DNA of 64,000 nucleotides from Chloroflexota bacterium (GCA_021414245.1 JAIOOU010000004.1:1-64000), one strand, 5' to 3'. Numbered from the stretch's first letter, positions 1 to 7,968 are shown. The notes: generated by a model not told the origin, from the letters alone. Numbers and translations: made by a program.

Positions 1-75
1 TTCTTCCACGACCAGCCGCACCGCCTCTCTCTTCCGTTCTACACTATAATGCAACATCCCTTTTCTTCCAGACAT
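1..75 (-). CDS. IS3-family transposase OrfA, N-terminal fragment (runs off the window)
   Basis: Only the first 25 codons are visible. They start at the ATG at 75-73 and read MSGRKGMLHYSVERK and then REAVRLVVEE. The basic K-R-E-A-V-R-L core followed by acidic residues is typical of the helix-turn-helix start of IS3-type OrfA proteins, which bind the element ends. A strong ribosome binding site (GGAGGTG) lies 5 nt upstream but is inside a hairpin. The frame is open to the window edge. The fragment is short, so the assignment relies on this motif plus the terminal repeat next to it. Confidence 0.65.
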   Translation of the reverse strand, partial: MSGRKGMLHYSVERKREAVRLVVEE

Positions 76-76
76 A

Positions 77-112
77 AAAGCACCTCCGTGAGATTATCTC
101 ATGAGGTGCTTT
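77..112 (-). promoter_or_regulatory. Hairpin burying the transposase ribosome binding site
   Basis: On the minus strand the arms AAAGCACCTC and GAGGTGCTTT (10 bp) plus an inner 4-bp stem enclose a small ATAAT loop. The 3' arm contains the GGAGGTG Shine-Dalgarno sequence of the transposase, whose ATG follows at 75-73. Any transcript entering from the aminotransferase gene would fold this stem and hide the site. A short U-rich stretch follows, so it might also act as a weak terminator for the aminotransferase. Confidence 0.65.
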
Positions 113-166
113 CTTTTCCTGTCCGTTTTTAGGGGGTCAATTCAGCAGGCCGTCTTTTTATTTATG

Positions 167-1399
167 TTATTTCTTCCCGTTCTTCAATGCTTCCTTTAGA
201 GTGGTTCCCAGGCGTGTGATGCCTTCGCGGATGTTCTCCGGACTGGAGAAGGAAAAGTTAAGACGCATGGTGTTCGCGCCGCCGCCATTCGGATGGAAGG
301 CGGCGCCGGGTACGAAGGCCACCTTGCGTTCGATCGCCACCTTGAGCACTTCGGCGGCGTCCACGTTTTCAGGCATCCTGCCCCACAGGAACATGCCCCC
401 CAAAGGCCTGGTCCAGGTGACTTCGGGTGGGAACATTTCCTCCATCATTTCGAACATTACATTGCGCCGTTCCTTATATGTGGCACGAATGACCTTGACA
501 TGCTCATCCAGGAATCCGCCTTTGGCCACTTCGTAGGCCACATGCTGATTGAAGGAGGAGGTGTGCAGGTCCGCCGCCTGTTTTGTCATGACAAGTTTGC
601 GGATCACCTGTGTTGGGGCGATGACCCATGCCAGGCGCAGGCCCGGCGCGAGCAGCTTCGAGAACGTGCTTAAATAAATCACATTGCCGCTGTATTCACC
701 GTTGTTTTCGTTGCGATAACGGCTGTCGAGCGCAACCACCGACGGAATGTGTTCGCCTTCATAACGGAGCTGTCCATAGGGATCATCCTCCACGATGGGC
801 ACACCGTATTTATCCGCCAGCTCAATTAACTTCTTGCGCCGCTCCAGGCTGAGGGTGGACCCGGAGGGATTTTGGAAATTGGGCAGGATGTAAATGAATT
901 TCGGACCGATGCGCAGGGCAGCCTCGAGTTCGTCCACGATCATGCCGTTCTCGTCCGCACGGACCGAGATGTACTGTGCACCGTAGGCGTTCCAGGCCTG
1001 CAGGGCGCCCAGATAGGTGGGCGATTCCACCACCACATAATCCCCGCGGTTGATGAACAGTCTGCCGATAAAATCCAGCGCCTGCTGGGAGCCGGAGGTG
1101 ATCAAAATGTTTTCAGCATTGACCTGGGCGCTGTAGCGCGCATTATGGCGGGCGATCATTTCACGCAACGGCAGGTACCCTTCGGTCGTGCTGTATTGCA
1201 AAGCCTGCGCGCCGTGATCGGTCAGCACCTGATTGCAGGCTTCTTGGAATTCCTTGACCGGAAATACTTCGGGCGCAGGCAGGCCTCCGCCAAATGAAAT
1301 GATATCCGGCTGTTCGGTCAACTTTAACAACTCACGAATGACGGAACTCCCCATTTTTTGCGTGCGATGAGCATAACGATACTCCCACGGTGTTTGCAT
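167..1399 (-). CDS. PLP-dependent aminotransferase, LysN/2-aminoadipate type
   Basis: This 410-residue fold-type I aminotransferase transfers an amino group to a 2-oxo acid with pyridoxal phosphate. The N-terminal SFGGGLPAPEVFP motif, the PNFQNPSG motif near residue 173, the VEDDPYG segment near 203 and the Schiff-base lysine in STFSK (Lys248) all match the group that includes LysN and MocR-like domains. There is no N-terminal DNA-binding domain, so it is an enzyme and not a regulator. AGGAG lies 7 nt before the ATG. A terminator-like hairpin (1419-1455) separates it from the operon upstream, so it probably has its own promoter between 1400 and 1560. Substrate could be aromatic, branched-chain or 2-aminoadipate; sequence alone does not decide. 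Confidence 0.85.
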   Translation of the reverse strand: MQTPWEYRYAHRTQKMGSSVIRELLKLTEQPDIISFGGGLPAPEVFPVKEFQEACNQVLTDHGAQALQYSTTEGYLPLREMIARHNARYSAQVNAENILITSGSQQALDFIGRLFINRGDYVVVESPTYLGALQAWNAYGAQYISVRADENGMIVDELEAALRIGPKFIYILPNFQNPSGSTLSLERRKKLIELADKYGVPIVEDDPYGQLRYEGEHIPSVVALDSRYRNENNGEYSGNVIYLSTFSKLLAPGLRLAWVIAPTQVIRKLVMTKQAADLHTSSFNQHVAYEVAKGGFLDEHVKVIRATYKERRNVMFEMMEEMFPPEVTWTRPLGGMFLWGRMPENVDAAEVLKVAIERKVAFVPGAAFHPNGGGANTMRLNFSFSSPENIREGITRLGTTLKEALKNGKK

Positions 1400-1418
1400 T
1401 CACTCTCCTTGTAGGGAT

Positions 1419-1455
1419 AAAAAAGCCTGACAGGTACATCTGTACCCGTCAGGCT
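1419..1455 (-). terminator. Intrinsic terminator or attenuator before the aminotransferase
   Basis: On the minus strand AGCCTGACGGGTAC and GTACCTGTCAGGCT form a nearly perfect 14-bp stem with a 4-nt loop followed by six U residues. It lies downstream of the Nudix gene and 20 bp before the aminotransferase start, so it can end the Rrf2-to-Nudix transcript or attenuate transcription into the aminotransferase. The remaining bases of the 1400-1560 gap show no other clear signal. Confidence 0.8.
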
Positions 1456-1560
1456 GGCTGACTTAAGGCATGAACATGCCCAAAAGATCACGGCCTATTA
1501 TTTGTTCCATGGCTCCCCTATCTTAATCACATTCAGGCCGGACGGCAACCCCTTTAAGTA

Positions 1561-1989
1561 TCATGGATGGGATGACAAATTTCCTGCAATGATCTTCTCG
1601 ACGGAAACCCGTGTGTATGAATCCAGGGGCAGATCCAGGGCCGCATCCAGCCTGACCCAGACATGCTCCTCGGCCTCATCATTCAGTTTCACTTCGGCAG
1701 AATCCGTCCTGCACAGGAAATCGAAGAAAATGAAATGTTTGCGCCTCCAAAAAGCCGGGTCATGGATGAACTGCTGGAAATTGATAAATTGCAGGCTGTG
1801 GATGTCCAGGCCGGTCTCCTCCTTGGCTTCGCGGATGGCGGCCTGCTCCAGGTGCTCCCCCAATTCCACGTGCCCGCCGGGGACCACATATTTTCCCGGC
1901 CACTTGTGACTCTTCACCAGCAATAGTTCATCCGCCTGGTTGAAAATAAAAACACCGACTGTCGGTTCCGGAAAGATTTGATCTACCAT
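1561..1989 (-). CDS. Nudix hydrolase
   Basis: A 142-residue single-domain Nudix protein. The Nudix box is complete: GHVELGEHLEQAAIREAKEE followed by TGL, matching G-x5-E-x7-R-E-x2-E-E-x-G. This binds Mg2+ and places water for cleavage of a nucleoside diphosphate linked to a variable group. The upstream stretch FNQADELLLVKSHKWPGKY is typical of GDP-mannose or NADH-type Nudix enzymes, but the substrate is not readable. GGAG lies 7 nt before the ATG. It is the last gene of the minus-strand unit, 8 bp after the EamA transporter, and is followed by a terminator. A house-cleaning role for oxidised or cofactor nucleotides is an inference. Confidence 0.9.
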   Translation of the reverse strand: MVDQIFPEPTVGVFIFNQADELLLVKSHKWPGKYVVPGGHVELGEHLEQAAIREAKEETGLDIHSLQFINFQQFIHDPAFWRRKHFIFFDFLCRTDSAEVKLNDEAEEHVWVRLDAALDLPLDSYTRVSVEKIIAGNLSSHP

Positions 1990-1997
1990 GATTTCTC

Positions 1998-2852
1998 CTA
2001 TCCAAAGATCGCGATCACCATCACGCCCGTGAACACGATCGCGGACCCCAGCACCCGCACGCCGCCCATTTCCTCCTTCAGGAATCGCCAGCCGAGAAAG
2101 GCCCCGATCACCGCGCTGACCTCGCGGATGGCGCCTGAATAACTAAGCGGCGCAAAGGTATAGGCAAAGAGCGCGAGCATATAGGCCACCAGTCCCAGCA
2201 CCCCGCCCAGCAGCAGATAAAGGCGGTTTTTTTTCCACATGTCCAGAAAGGAACTCCAGCCGTACCGCCGGGCAAGATAGGGCGTGGTCACGAACGGGAC
2301 CATGACGAACATGGACAATCCATAGGGCAGGGCCGGTCCATGTTTGACGGCGGTTCCATCTATGAATGTGTAGATGGAGATGATTAATGCGACCGATAAG
2401 GCGGTCAGAATTCCCCGCAGATGGGGTTTCTCGCTTTTGTTGTTTAAAAGCGTGGTTCCGCCGATGACCATCATGCCGCCCGTGATCAAGGCCAGTCCAA
2501 CGTATCCGCCGGCGGTTAATTTTTCATGTAAAAAGATCGCAGACCATAACACCAGCAGGGCGGGCGCCGCCCCGCGCGCGATGGGATATACGAGCGAGAA
2601 GTCATGGTCGCTGTAGGCGATGCACAGCAAAATGAAATAAATCGCCTCCAGGATCATGCTGATGACCGCGAACCCCCACATGGAACGCGGGGGCAATCCG
2701 GTAAAAAGGATGAACCCCAGTGAAAAAATTCCGCTCAGAATGACCTGCCAGCCCATGGCAATATATTTTTCATCAGAACTTTTAAGTAGAAAATTCCACA
2801 AAGCGTGCATGGATGCCGAAAAGAAGAGCAGGATCAGGGCTGGGACTGGCAT
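1998..2852 (-). CDS. EamA/DMT-family transporter
   Basis: A 284-residue inner-membrane protein with about ten hydrophobic segments spread over the whole length, in the two-repeat arrangement of EamA (drug/metabolite) transporters. Family features include the N-terminal SASMHALWNFLLK, the YPIARGAAPALLVLWSAIFL stretch in the first half and the matching FTGVMVIAIFG end. Such proteins export amino acids or other small metabolites; the substrate cannot be told. It is 3 bp from the end of the hydrolase gene upstream and 8 bp from the Nudix gene, so it is cotranscribed. Confidence 0.85.
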   Translation of the reverse strand: MPVPALILLFFSASMHALWNFLLKSSDEKYIAMGWQVILSGIFSLGFILFTGLPPRSMWGFAVISMILEAIYFILLCIAYSDHDFSLVYPIARGAAPALLVLWSAIFLHEKLTAGGYVGLALITGGMMVIGGTTLLNNKSEKPHLRGILTALSVALIISIYTFIDGTAVKHGPALPYGLSMFVMVPFVTTPYLARRYGWSSFLDMWKKNRLYLLLGGVLGLVAYMLALFAYTFAPLSYSGAIREVSAVIGAFLGWRFLKEEMGGVRVLGSAIVFTGVMVIAIFG

Positions 2853-2855
2853 GGA

Positions 2856-3722
2856 CTATCTCATAAATTCGATCAGTTTTTGATTCACGTCCGGCGCAGC
2901 ATCATGCTGGACCCAGTGCGTGGCTTTTTCATAAAAGATCAGTTCCCCCTGTTCGCACAGGTCGATGGAGGGCCGCGCCATTTCGACACTGAGGGCAATA
3001 TCATGCTTTCCCCACAACATCAGGGTCGGGACCTGCACCCGGCGTGCAGGGGATTTTTTCCAGCTGAATGTGTATTTGACTCCCCGGCGGACAGCGGCGC
3101 GATACCAGTTCAACATCCCGGTCAGTGCGCCTTTTTGTGACCAGGCCTTTTTGTATTCGATCACATTTGCTTCGGTAAAAGTGTTTTTGCGGCCGGAATG
3201 TGTCAGCATGCGGCCGAGATACTCAAAATCATTTTTGCTTAATATCCATTCCACATAGACAGGGATTTGAAAAAAGAACACATACCAGGATTTTCTGCGC
3301 TGGGCCGGGTTGCGTAAAACAAACTCGGTCATCACATCGGGGTGCGGAACATTCAGGATGGCGAGTTTTTCCACACGCTCCGGATGATTAAGGGCCAGGG
3401 TCCAGGCAACCACGGCACCCCAATCATGCCCCGCCAGCCTTGCCTTTTGGATTCCAAAGGCATCGAGCAGGCCGACAATATCGCCGGCCAGGACATCCAC
3501 ATCATAAGCTGGGATGCCTTTTGGTTTGTCGGACAGATTGTATCCACGCTGGTCAGGGACAATGACCCGGAAGCCCGCTTCAACCAGCGCCGGGATCTGA
3601 TGCCTCCATCCGTAATGGAATTCGGGGAAACCGTGTAATAAAACGACCGGCGTCCCTTTCTCAGGGCCGTCGGTCGTGACATGAAGTTTTATGTTGTTGG
3701 TGGTGATGTATTGGTTTTGCAT
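2856..3722 (-). CDS. Alpha/beta hydrolase, epoxide-hydrolase-like
   Basis: A 288-residue alpha/beta-hydrolase. The oxyanion motif HGFPE starts at residue 30, the nucleophile is Asp100 in LAGHDWGAVVAW (an aspartate, not serine), the acid is the Asp of GKHDIAL and the base is the His of THWVQHD. An Asp nucleophile with HGFPE is the signature of soluble epoxide hydrolases and haloalkane dehalogenases, which act through an alkyl-enzyme ester. HGFPE and the FFFQIP cap region favour epoxide hydrolase. It lies in the middle of the Rrf2-headed operon, 5 bp after the SDR gene. Confidence 0.85.
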   Translation of the reverse strand: MQNQYITTNNIKLHVTTDGPEKGTPVVLLHGFPEFHYGWRHQIPALVEAGFRVIVPDQRGYNLSDKPKGIPAYDVDVLAGDIVGLLDAFGIQKARLAGHDWGAVVAWTLALNHPERVEKLAILNVPHPDVMTEFVLRNPAQRRKSWYVFFFQIPVYVEWILSKNDFEYLGRMLTHSGRKNTFTEANVIEYKKAWSQKGALTGMLNWYRAAVRRGVKYTFSWKKSPARRVQVPTLMLWGKHDIALSVEMARPSIDLCEQGELIFYEKATHWVQHDAAPDVNQKLIEFMR

Positions 3723-3727
3723 TCCGC

Positions 3728-4396
3728 CTAGTATAACGGAATTCTGGTCCCGTTCACTTTATTGGCCTCATCCGAAAACAAATAAGTCATTGCGGCGACG
3801 ATCTCCGCCGGGGAGGTGCCCCTGCCATCCCCTTTCGCGTCAATGGACCTCACGTGGATGATGTTCGCGGTCAGGCCGTTCTCCCTGTACTCCTGGGCCA
3901 GGGTCAGCACCAGGCTCTCCTGTGCGGACTTTGCAGCTGTATACAAGGCAGTCTTTGCAACAGGATTGACGGTCTCTGGTTTGGATACGATGATAACGCG
4001 CCCTGACCTGCTTGCGGCGATGGAGGGAGCAAAGGCTTGGAGTAAATGGAATGTCGTCCAGACGTGCTGATTAAGCATGGATTCGAGATCGGCCGCGGAT
4101 GAATCCTGGATGGTCCTGCCACCTGTCCAGCCGCCGACGAGGTGGATCAAAGTGTTGACACTGCCAAATTTGGCAAGCACAGCCCGGGCTGCAGCGTGAA
4201 CCGCCGGCCCGTTGAGCAGGTCAATGGATTCGATGTAGAGTCTCTCACCGGGCAGATTCAAGCCGCGGACGAGGGAATCCAATTTCGTTTGATCGCGGCC
4301 GAGCAGGGCGATGTTGTGACCCTGATTTGCAAAGGTCTTTGCAGCGAGATTTCCCAACGCACCTGTTGCGCCTGTGATAACGATCGCCTTAGTCAT
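3728..4396 (-). CDS. Short-chain dehydrogenase/reductase
   Basis: A 222-residue SDR with a Rossmann fold. The cofactor motif TGATGALG is at residues 8-15, the LVGGW strand near 86 replaces the usual NNAG-type stretch, and the catalytic pair Tyr152-x3-Lys156 is in YTAAK. Reaction would be NAD(P)-dependent oxidation or reduction of an alcohol or carbonyl; the substrate is unknown. The start overlaps the end of ribA by 8 bp, implying translational coupling. Grouping with an epoxide hydrolase and riboflavin genes suggests a small detoxification or redox operon, but that is inference. Confidence 0.88.
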   Translation of the reverse strand: MTKAIVITGATGALGNLAAKTFANQGHNIALLGRDQTKLDSLVRGLNLPGERLYIESIDLLNGPAVHAAARAVLAKFGSVNTLIHLVGGWTGGRTIQDSSAADLESMLNQHVWTTFHLLQAFAPSIAASRSGRVIIVSKPETVNPVAKTALYTAAKSAQESLVLTLAQEYRENGLTANIIHVRSIDAKGDGRGTSPAEIVAAMTYLFSDEANKVNGTRIPLY

Positions 4397-5147
4397 CTGC
4401 GATCTTGATCTGGCTTTCGGACATGCCTTCTATGATCGGCTTGTCGCTTTGTTCGGGCAGATGTTCCTTGCCGTAAAAATCGATCATGTGGCCGGACTTG
4501 GTAGCCTTGGTCTCCAGATAAAAACGATTGTGTTCGTTGCTTGGCAGGATGTGCGGAATGCGTTTGTTAACGGTCACACCATATTGCCTGAGCTGGTCGA
4601 TCTTCTTGGGGTTGTTGGTCATCAAATTGATCGATTTGACCCTCAGCGAATGCAGCATGTGCGCGGCAATGGCGTAGTCACGTTCGTCATCACGGAACCC
4701 GAGCGCAAGGTTGGCTTCCACGGTATCAAGACCCTGGTCCTGCAAGCTATAGGCGCGGATCTTGTTGGTCAGTCCGATGCCGCGACCTTCCTGGCGGAGA
4801 TAAAGCACAATACCCTTGTCCATTTCGCCGATCTTCTTAAGCGCGGCTTCGAGCTGGTCCCGGCAGTCACAGCGCAGTGAGCCGATCACATCGCCGGTTA
4901 AACATTCGGAATGCAGGCGCACGGCCACGTCGGAGGCTTCAAATATTTCACCCTTGATAATGGCGACATGTTCCTTGTCATCCCGGTTGTTCGAGAATGC
5001 AACGATATGAAAATCGCCAAACCGGGAAGGCAGTTCCGCGATGGCTTCAATGCGCACGCAGACATGGTCCTTGCCAACGCCTTCGCATTCGTGGGTGTCA
5101 TTTTCTTCCAGCAGCAACTCGATTTGTTCGTGTGTAAATGTGGTCAT
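4389..5147 (-). CDS. ribA: GTP cyclohydrolase II
   Basis: A 252-residue RibA that opens the GTP ring to give the first riboflavin precursor. The zinc site is clear: the cysteines of SECLTGDVIGSLRCDC. The catalytic LYLRQEGRGIGLTNKI block (GRGIG, Arg nucleophile) and DTVEANLALGF follow. There is no DHBP-synthase domain, so it is a monofunctional RibA and not a RibBA. GGAG sits 7 nt before the ATG. The gene follows the RibD-like reductase by 21 bp. No ribB, ribH or ribE is in the window, so the pathway must be completed elsewhere or this pair makes a related pterin or deazaflavin intermediate. Confidence 0.92.
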   Translation of the reverse strand: MTTFTHEQIELLLEENDTHECEGVGKDHVCVRIEAIAELPSRFGDFHIVAFSNNRDDKEHVAIIKGEIFEASDVAVRLHSECLTGDVIGSLRCDCRDQLEAALKKIGEMDKGIVLYLRQEGRGIGLTNKIRAYSLQDQGLDTVEANLALGFRDDERDYAIAAHMLHSLRVKSINLMTNNPKKIDQLRQYGVTVNKRIPHILPSNEHNRFYLETKATKSGHMIDFYGKEHLPEQSDKPIIEGMSESQIKIADD

Positions 5148-5168
5148 GGTTTTCTCCGTAAAGGCAGG

Positions 5169-5864
5169 TCATGCTTCTTGCGTGTCCTGCAGTTTGTAAT
5201 TTAATAAGACCCCGCCGTCCTCATGGGTTTCTACGTTTGTCAATTTCAAGGCGACGGCGTTTTTCCGTGTGAAGCCCGGACCGGATGCGGGTGTGGGCGC
5301 GCCCTCCCCGCCAAAGATCATGGGCGCCATGTAGATCATCAATTCATCCACCAATCCGAGTTTCATGAGCTCAAAGTTGATCGTCCCTCCGCCTTCCACC
5401 ATCAAACGGTTTACGCCGAGCTCCTTCAGCGTTCGCATCATTTTCCTTGGATCGACACGCGGTGCTTCGTGCACAAAAACTTCGGCATGCTGCGCGCGCA
5501 GGCGCTCGAGGTGACCTATAGATGTGCGTGCAGTTGTAAATATTACCACCCGTGCGGGCCCGGCCTGAATAAAGTCCGATTCGATTGGAATGTCTGCCTT
5601 GGAAACAACGCCCACTTTGATGGGGTTTGGCGCCATTCCACGCCGGATTCGGTCCCCTCGCAGCGATTCACTCTTGACGGTCAGTTTGGGGAGTTCGCCA
5701 AGCAGGGTTTTCCCGCCGACGAGAATCGCATCCGCTCCTGCGCGCAGCTGGTCGACACGTTGTTTATCCTGCGTGGATGAAATGGCGGAACCTTTTCGCT
5801 CAAAGGTGTCTATCTTTCCATCCGCCGTCATGGCGATGTTAATGAAGGTGTAGGGACGGTTCAT
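5169..5864 (-). CDS. RibD C-terminal-type pyrimidine reductase
   Basis: A 231-residue stand-alone reductase of the RibD C-terminal/RIB7 family (dihydrofolate-reductase-like fold) that reduces the ribosyl side chain of a diaminopyrimidine intermediate with NADPH. Seen features: FINIAMTADGKID at the N-terminus, LRAGADAILVGGKTL near residue 40-55, and LMVEGGGTINFEL near 150. It lacks the deaminase domain of bifunctional RibD. The ATG at 5864 overlaps the Rrf2 stop as ATGA. A longer frame reaching 5993 would overlap the Rrf2 gene extensively, so the short start is preferred. It pairs with ribA downstream. Confidence 0.85.
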   Translation of the reverse strand: MNRPYTFINIAMTADGKIDTFERKGSAISSTQDKQRVDQLRAGADAILVGGKTLLGELPKLTVKSESLRGDRIRRGMAPNPIKVGVVSKADIPIESDFIQAGPARVVIFTTARTSIGHLERLRAQHAEVFVHEAPRVDPRKMMRTLKELGVNRLMVEGGGTINFELMKLGLVDELMIYMAPMIFGGEGAPTPASGPGFTRKNAVALKLTNVETHEDGGVLLNYKLQDTQEA

Positions 5865-6280
5865 GATCGTGTTTTTCGAATATCTGAGAGGACATCCGCA
5901 ACCGTGTATTTTCCAAGGGATTTCTCCAGCTCGGTTTGCGCCTCGTTGAATATATTCTTCAATGGACCTTTGATGCGCCCCCCTATCGGACAATGTTGAT
6001 TTGGATGGCCGTGGATGGATAACACATCCTCCCCGCCCAGAATCTGATACACATCACGCAGGACGATCTGCTGCGGCGGACGCACGAGTCTCCAGCCGCC
6101 ATGGGCGCCCGGTTTCGATGTGACCAGTCCATGCGCGCGCAGTCCGGACATTGTGCGGCGGATGACAACTGGGTTGGTGTCGACACTGGAGGCGATCGCC
6201 TCGGAGGTGAGCGGGCCGCTGCTTGCGGCGAGCAGGGTCAGGGCGTGAATGGAAATGGCAAAGCGCTGGCTGGTATTCAT
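5861..6280 (-). CDS. Rrf2-family transcriptional regulator without a cysteine cluster
   Basis: A 139-residue Rrf2 protein with an N-terminal winged helix (RFAISIHALTLLAA, then SVDTNPVVIRRTMSGLRAHG as recognition region and the GAHGGWRL wing). Only one cysteine is present (QHCPIGG), so it cannot hold the three-cysteine Fe-S cluster of IscR or NsrR; it resembles the YwnA-like subgroup. The start is placed at the ATG at 6280, because an upstream in-frame ATG (6292) lies inside the -10 element. Transcription from that promoter would begin only about 4-5 nt before the ATG, so the mRNA is nearly leaderless. It heads the operon running to the Nudix gene and probably represses itself through the palindrome covering its promoter. 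Confidence 0.88.
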   Translation of the reverse strand: MNTSQRFAISIHALTLLAASSGPLTSEAIASSVDTNPVVIRRTMSGLRAHGLVTSKPGAHGGWRLVRPPQQIVLRDVYQILGGEDVLSIHGHPNQHCPIGGRIKGPLKNIFNEAQTELEKSLGKYTVADVLSDIRKTRS

Positions 6281-6318
6281 ATTTGTAACCATTATAGTTA
6301 CAAATATGAATATGTCAA
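6275..6318 (-). promoter_or_regulatory. Promoter and overlapping palindromic operator of the Rrf2 operon
   Basis: On the minus strand TTGACA (6318-6313), a 16-bp spacer and TATAAT (6296-6291) form a near-consensus sigma-70 promoter. A perfect 15-bp inverted repeat, ATTCATATTTGTAAC and GTTACAAATATGAAT (6275-6289 and 6297-6311, 7-bp centre), spans the spacer, the -10 and the start codon. The -10 is the centre of the palindrome, so a bound dimer would exclude RNA polymerase. Expected start of transcription is near 6284. Confidence 0.85.
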
Positions 6319-6357
6319 TCGTGACGGTGGAATTCTTATAAAAGATTAATTGCCGGT

Positions 6358-7968
6358 CTAATATGTGGTGGAAAAGTATTTCGCAAGCAGGTCGCTGAAA
6401 TCGACATTGATGGTCTCGCGCAAAACTGCGAAGAAATCGGCCGAAGTTGCATGCCCGCGTGAATAACGCGCCGCATAAATCTTGAGGAATTTCGCGAAGT
6501 TTCCGTATCCCACCCGTTCGCGCAGCTCGTCAATGAAGTGCGCCCCGTTCAAGTAGACGGCATTAACATAACTGCGCTGCGAACTGGCGCCATAGACCGG
6601 GGAATCGACAAAACCGCCCGGTTTGAAATAGTCCACGCGGAACTGCCACCACCAGGAAATATTTCCAGGGTAATTATTTTCGTAAAAGATGCGTTCGCTG
6701 TAGGTCGAGAGGGCCTCATCCAGCCAGGGCTCGAGGGCCTGGTCATTGCCCACCAGGCCGTACCACCATTGATGTGCGATTTCATGCACGCCGATGGTGG
6801 TCAGGTTGTTGCGCGTGCCCCCGTTATATTGGGCATAAAAATCCGTGGCGAGAAAGATCAGCCCGTCGCATTCCTGACCGTCGTGGATGTCCGCCTGCAC
6901 CACGGCCAGGGTCTGGTAGGGATAAGGAGCAAAGCTGGCCTCGTACGTGCTGACGGCCTCTGTGGCGGCCAGCAGAATGCCATCAGCTGCGGATTTATAG
7001 CCGTCAAAGTAATAGGAGCGGATCACAACCGACCCGGCAGTTGCCTCCGATACGAGAAATTCATCGCTGGCGGAAAGGGTGAATGTGCGCGCCCCGTATA
7101 AACGATAACGGGTCCAGTCCCCGTTTTGTTCGGCGGGCGCGCTGGCTGCAACGACCACATCCGAATCGGTCTTTAGATTCACCTCAATATCGGAGGAATC
7201 ATATACAAGATATTCCCCGAAGAACGAGGGATCGTGCAGCACCCAGCCGTTGTTGTAGGGCACCACGAAGGGATACCAGTCAATCAGGTTGACCTGGTTG
7301 AAATCGTATCCGAACAGACCGCTGGCTGATTTGGCCGGCAGGTTGAGATTGAAACCCAGGGTCAATGTGGTGGCGCCTCCGGGCTGCAGGGCCTGGGGCA
7401 GGTTCAGGGTCAGGCGTTGATCGCTGATCGTATAGGTTGTTAAGGTGACGTTGTCCTGGGAGAGCGAGTTCAGGCTGAAAGCACCGCCGTACCGATTGGG
7501 CTGCACCGACAACACGATGTTTGAAAGGGCGGTCCCGGTGTTATTGTAGTAACGGATGGTCTCGTCCACTGCGAGCGTGTGCGCATCGAAATCCAGTGTG
7601 GTGTACAAAATGTAATTCGTGCGGGCGGAGTTTGCAGGCGGTGGTGCGGAAGTTGTGACCGGAGCGGGAATCGATGTGGGCGGCAGGGATGTTGAAGTAG
7701 GTGGCGGCAGGGTGAATGTCGAAGTGATCGAAGCCGGCGCAGCAGGCGTGAAGGACGGCACGGGAGTGTCCATCTGGCCCGAAGGTTGAAAAGGCGTGGG
7801 CGTCGGCGAAGCATTCGGGTCACGAGTGACCAGGATAAAGGTCGGGAATTGAGGCGCGGGCTGCGTGGGCGCTGCGCAGGAGGATAGAAGGGAGAAAAGC
7901 AAAATCAGGGATGCGGCTCTTAAGGCATCCCGTCGAAGGAGGTTGTGCGGCTGGCGTCGGCGATTCAT
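6358..7968 (-). CDS. M1-family (gluzincin) metallopeptidase lipoprotein
   Basis: A 536-residue secreted lipoprotein: an Arg-rich n-region, a hydrophobic segment and the lipobox LLSSC, then a Thr/Pro-rich linker (residues 30-110). The zinc site is HEIAHQWW near residue 395 with the third ligand Glu in WLDEALSTYSE, the gluzincin HEXXH-x18-E layout of M1 aminopeptidases. The N-terminal beta domain (TLDFDAHTLAVDETIRYYN) matches the M1 saddle domain. Its ATG overlaps the stop of the upstream paralogue as ATGA, so the two are coupled. A GXMEN exopeptidase motif is not obvious; the equivalent region reads DGQECDGLIF, so aminopeptidase specificity is uncertain. Confidence 0.85.
   Translation of the reverse strand: MNRRRQPHNLLRRDALRAASLILLFSLLSSCAAPTQPAPQFPTFILVTRDPNASPTPTPFQPSGQMDTPVPSFTPAAPASITSTFTLPPPTSTSLPPTSIPAPVTTSAPPPANSARTNYILYTTLDFDAHTLAVDETIRYYNNTGTALSNIVLSVQPNRYGGAFSLNSLSQDNVTLTTYTISDQRLTLNLPQALQPGGATTLTLGFNLNLPAKSASGLFGYDFNQVNLIDWYPFVVPYNNGWVLHDPSFFGEYLVYDSSDIEVNLKTDSDVVVAASAPAEQNGDWTRYRLYGARTFTLSASDEFLVSEATAGSVVIRSYYFDGYKSAADGILLAATEAVSTYEASFAPYPYQTLAVVQADIHDGQECDGLIFLATDFYAQYNGGTRNNLTTIGVHEIAHQWWYGLVGNDQALEPWLDEALSTYSERIFYENNYPGNISWWWQFRVDYFKPGGFVDSPVYGASSQRSYVNAVYLNGAHFIDELRERVGYGNFAKFLKIYAARYSRGHATSADFFAVLRETINVDFSDLLAKYFSTTY

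Larger units (their letters stand above)
1..141 (-). mobile_element. End of an IS3-family insertion sequence (partial)
   Basis: The left edge of the window holds the 5' end of an insertion sequence read on the minus strand. A terminal repeat resembling IS3/IS150-type ends lies at 118-141 (minus strand TTGACCCCCTAAAAACGGAC), followed by a hairpin and the start of a transposase frame. The other end lies outside the window, so element length and target duplication cannot be seen. The tip lies about 26 bp past the stop codon of the neighbouring aminotransferase, so the insertion left that gene intact. The family assignment rests on the terminal sequence and the first 25 transposase residues. Confidence 0.7.

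Noticed and set aside
5148-6357. FMN riboswitch ahead of the riboflavin genes
   Set aside because: The leader is too short and the conserved RFN-type stems were not found; control is better explained by the Rrf2 operator.
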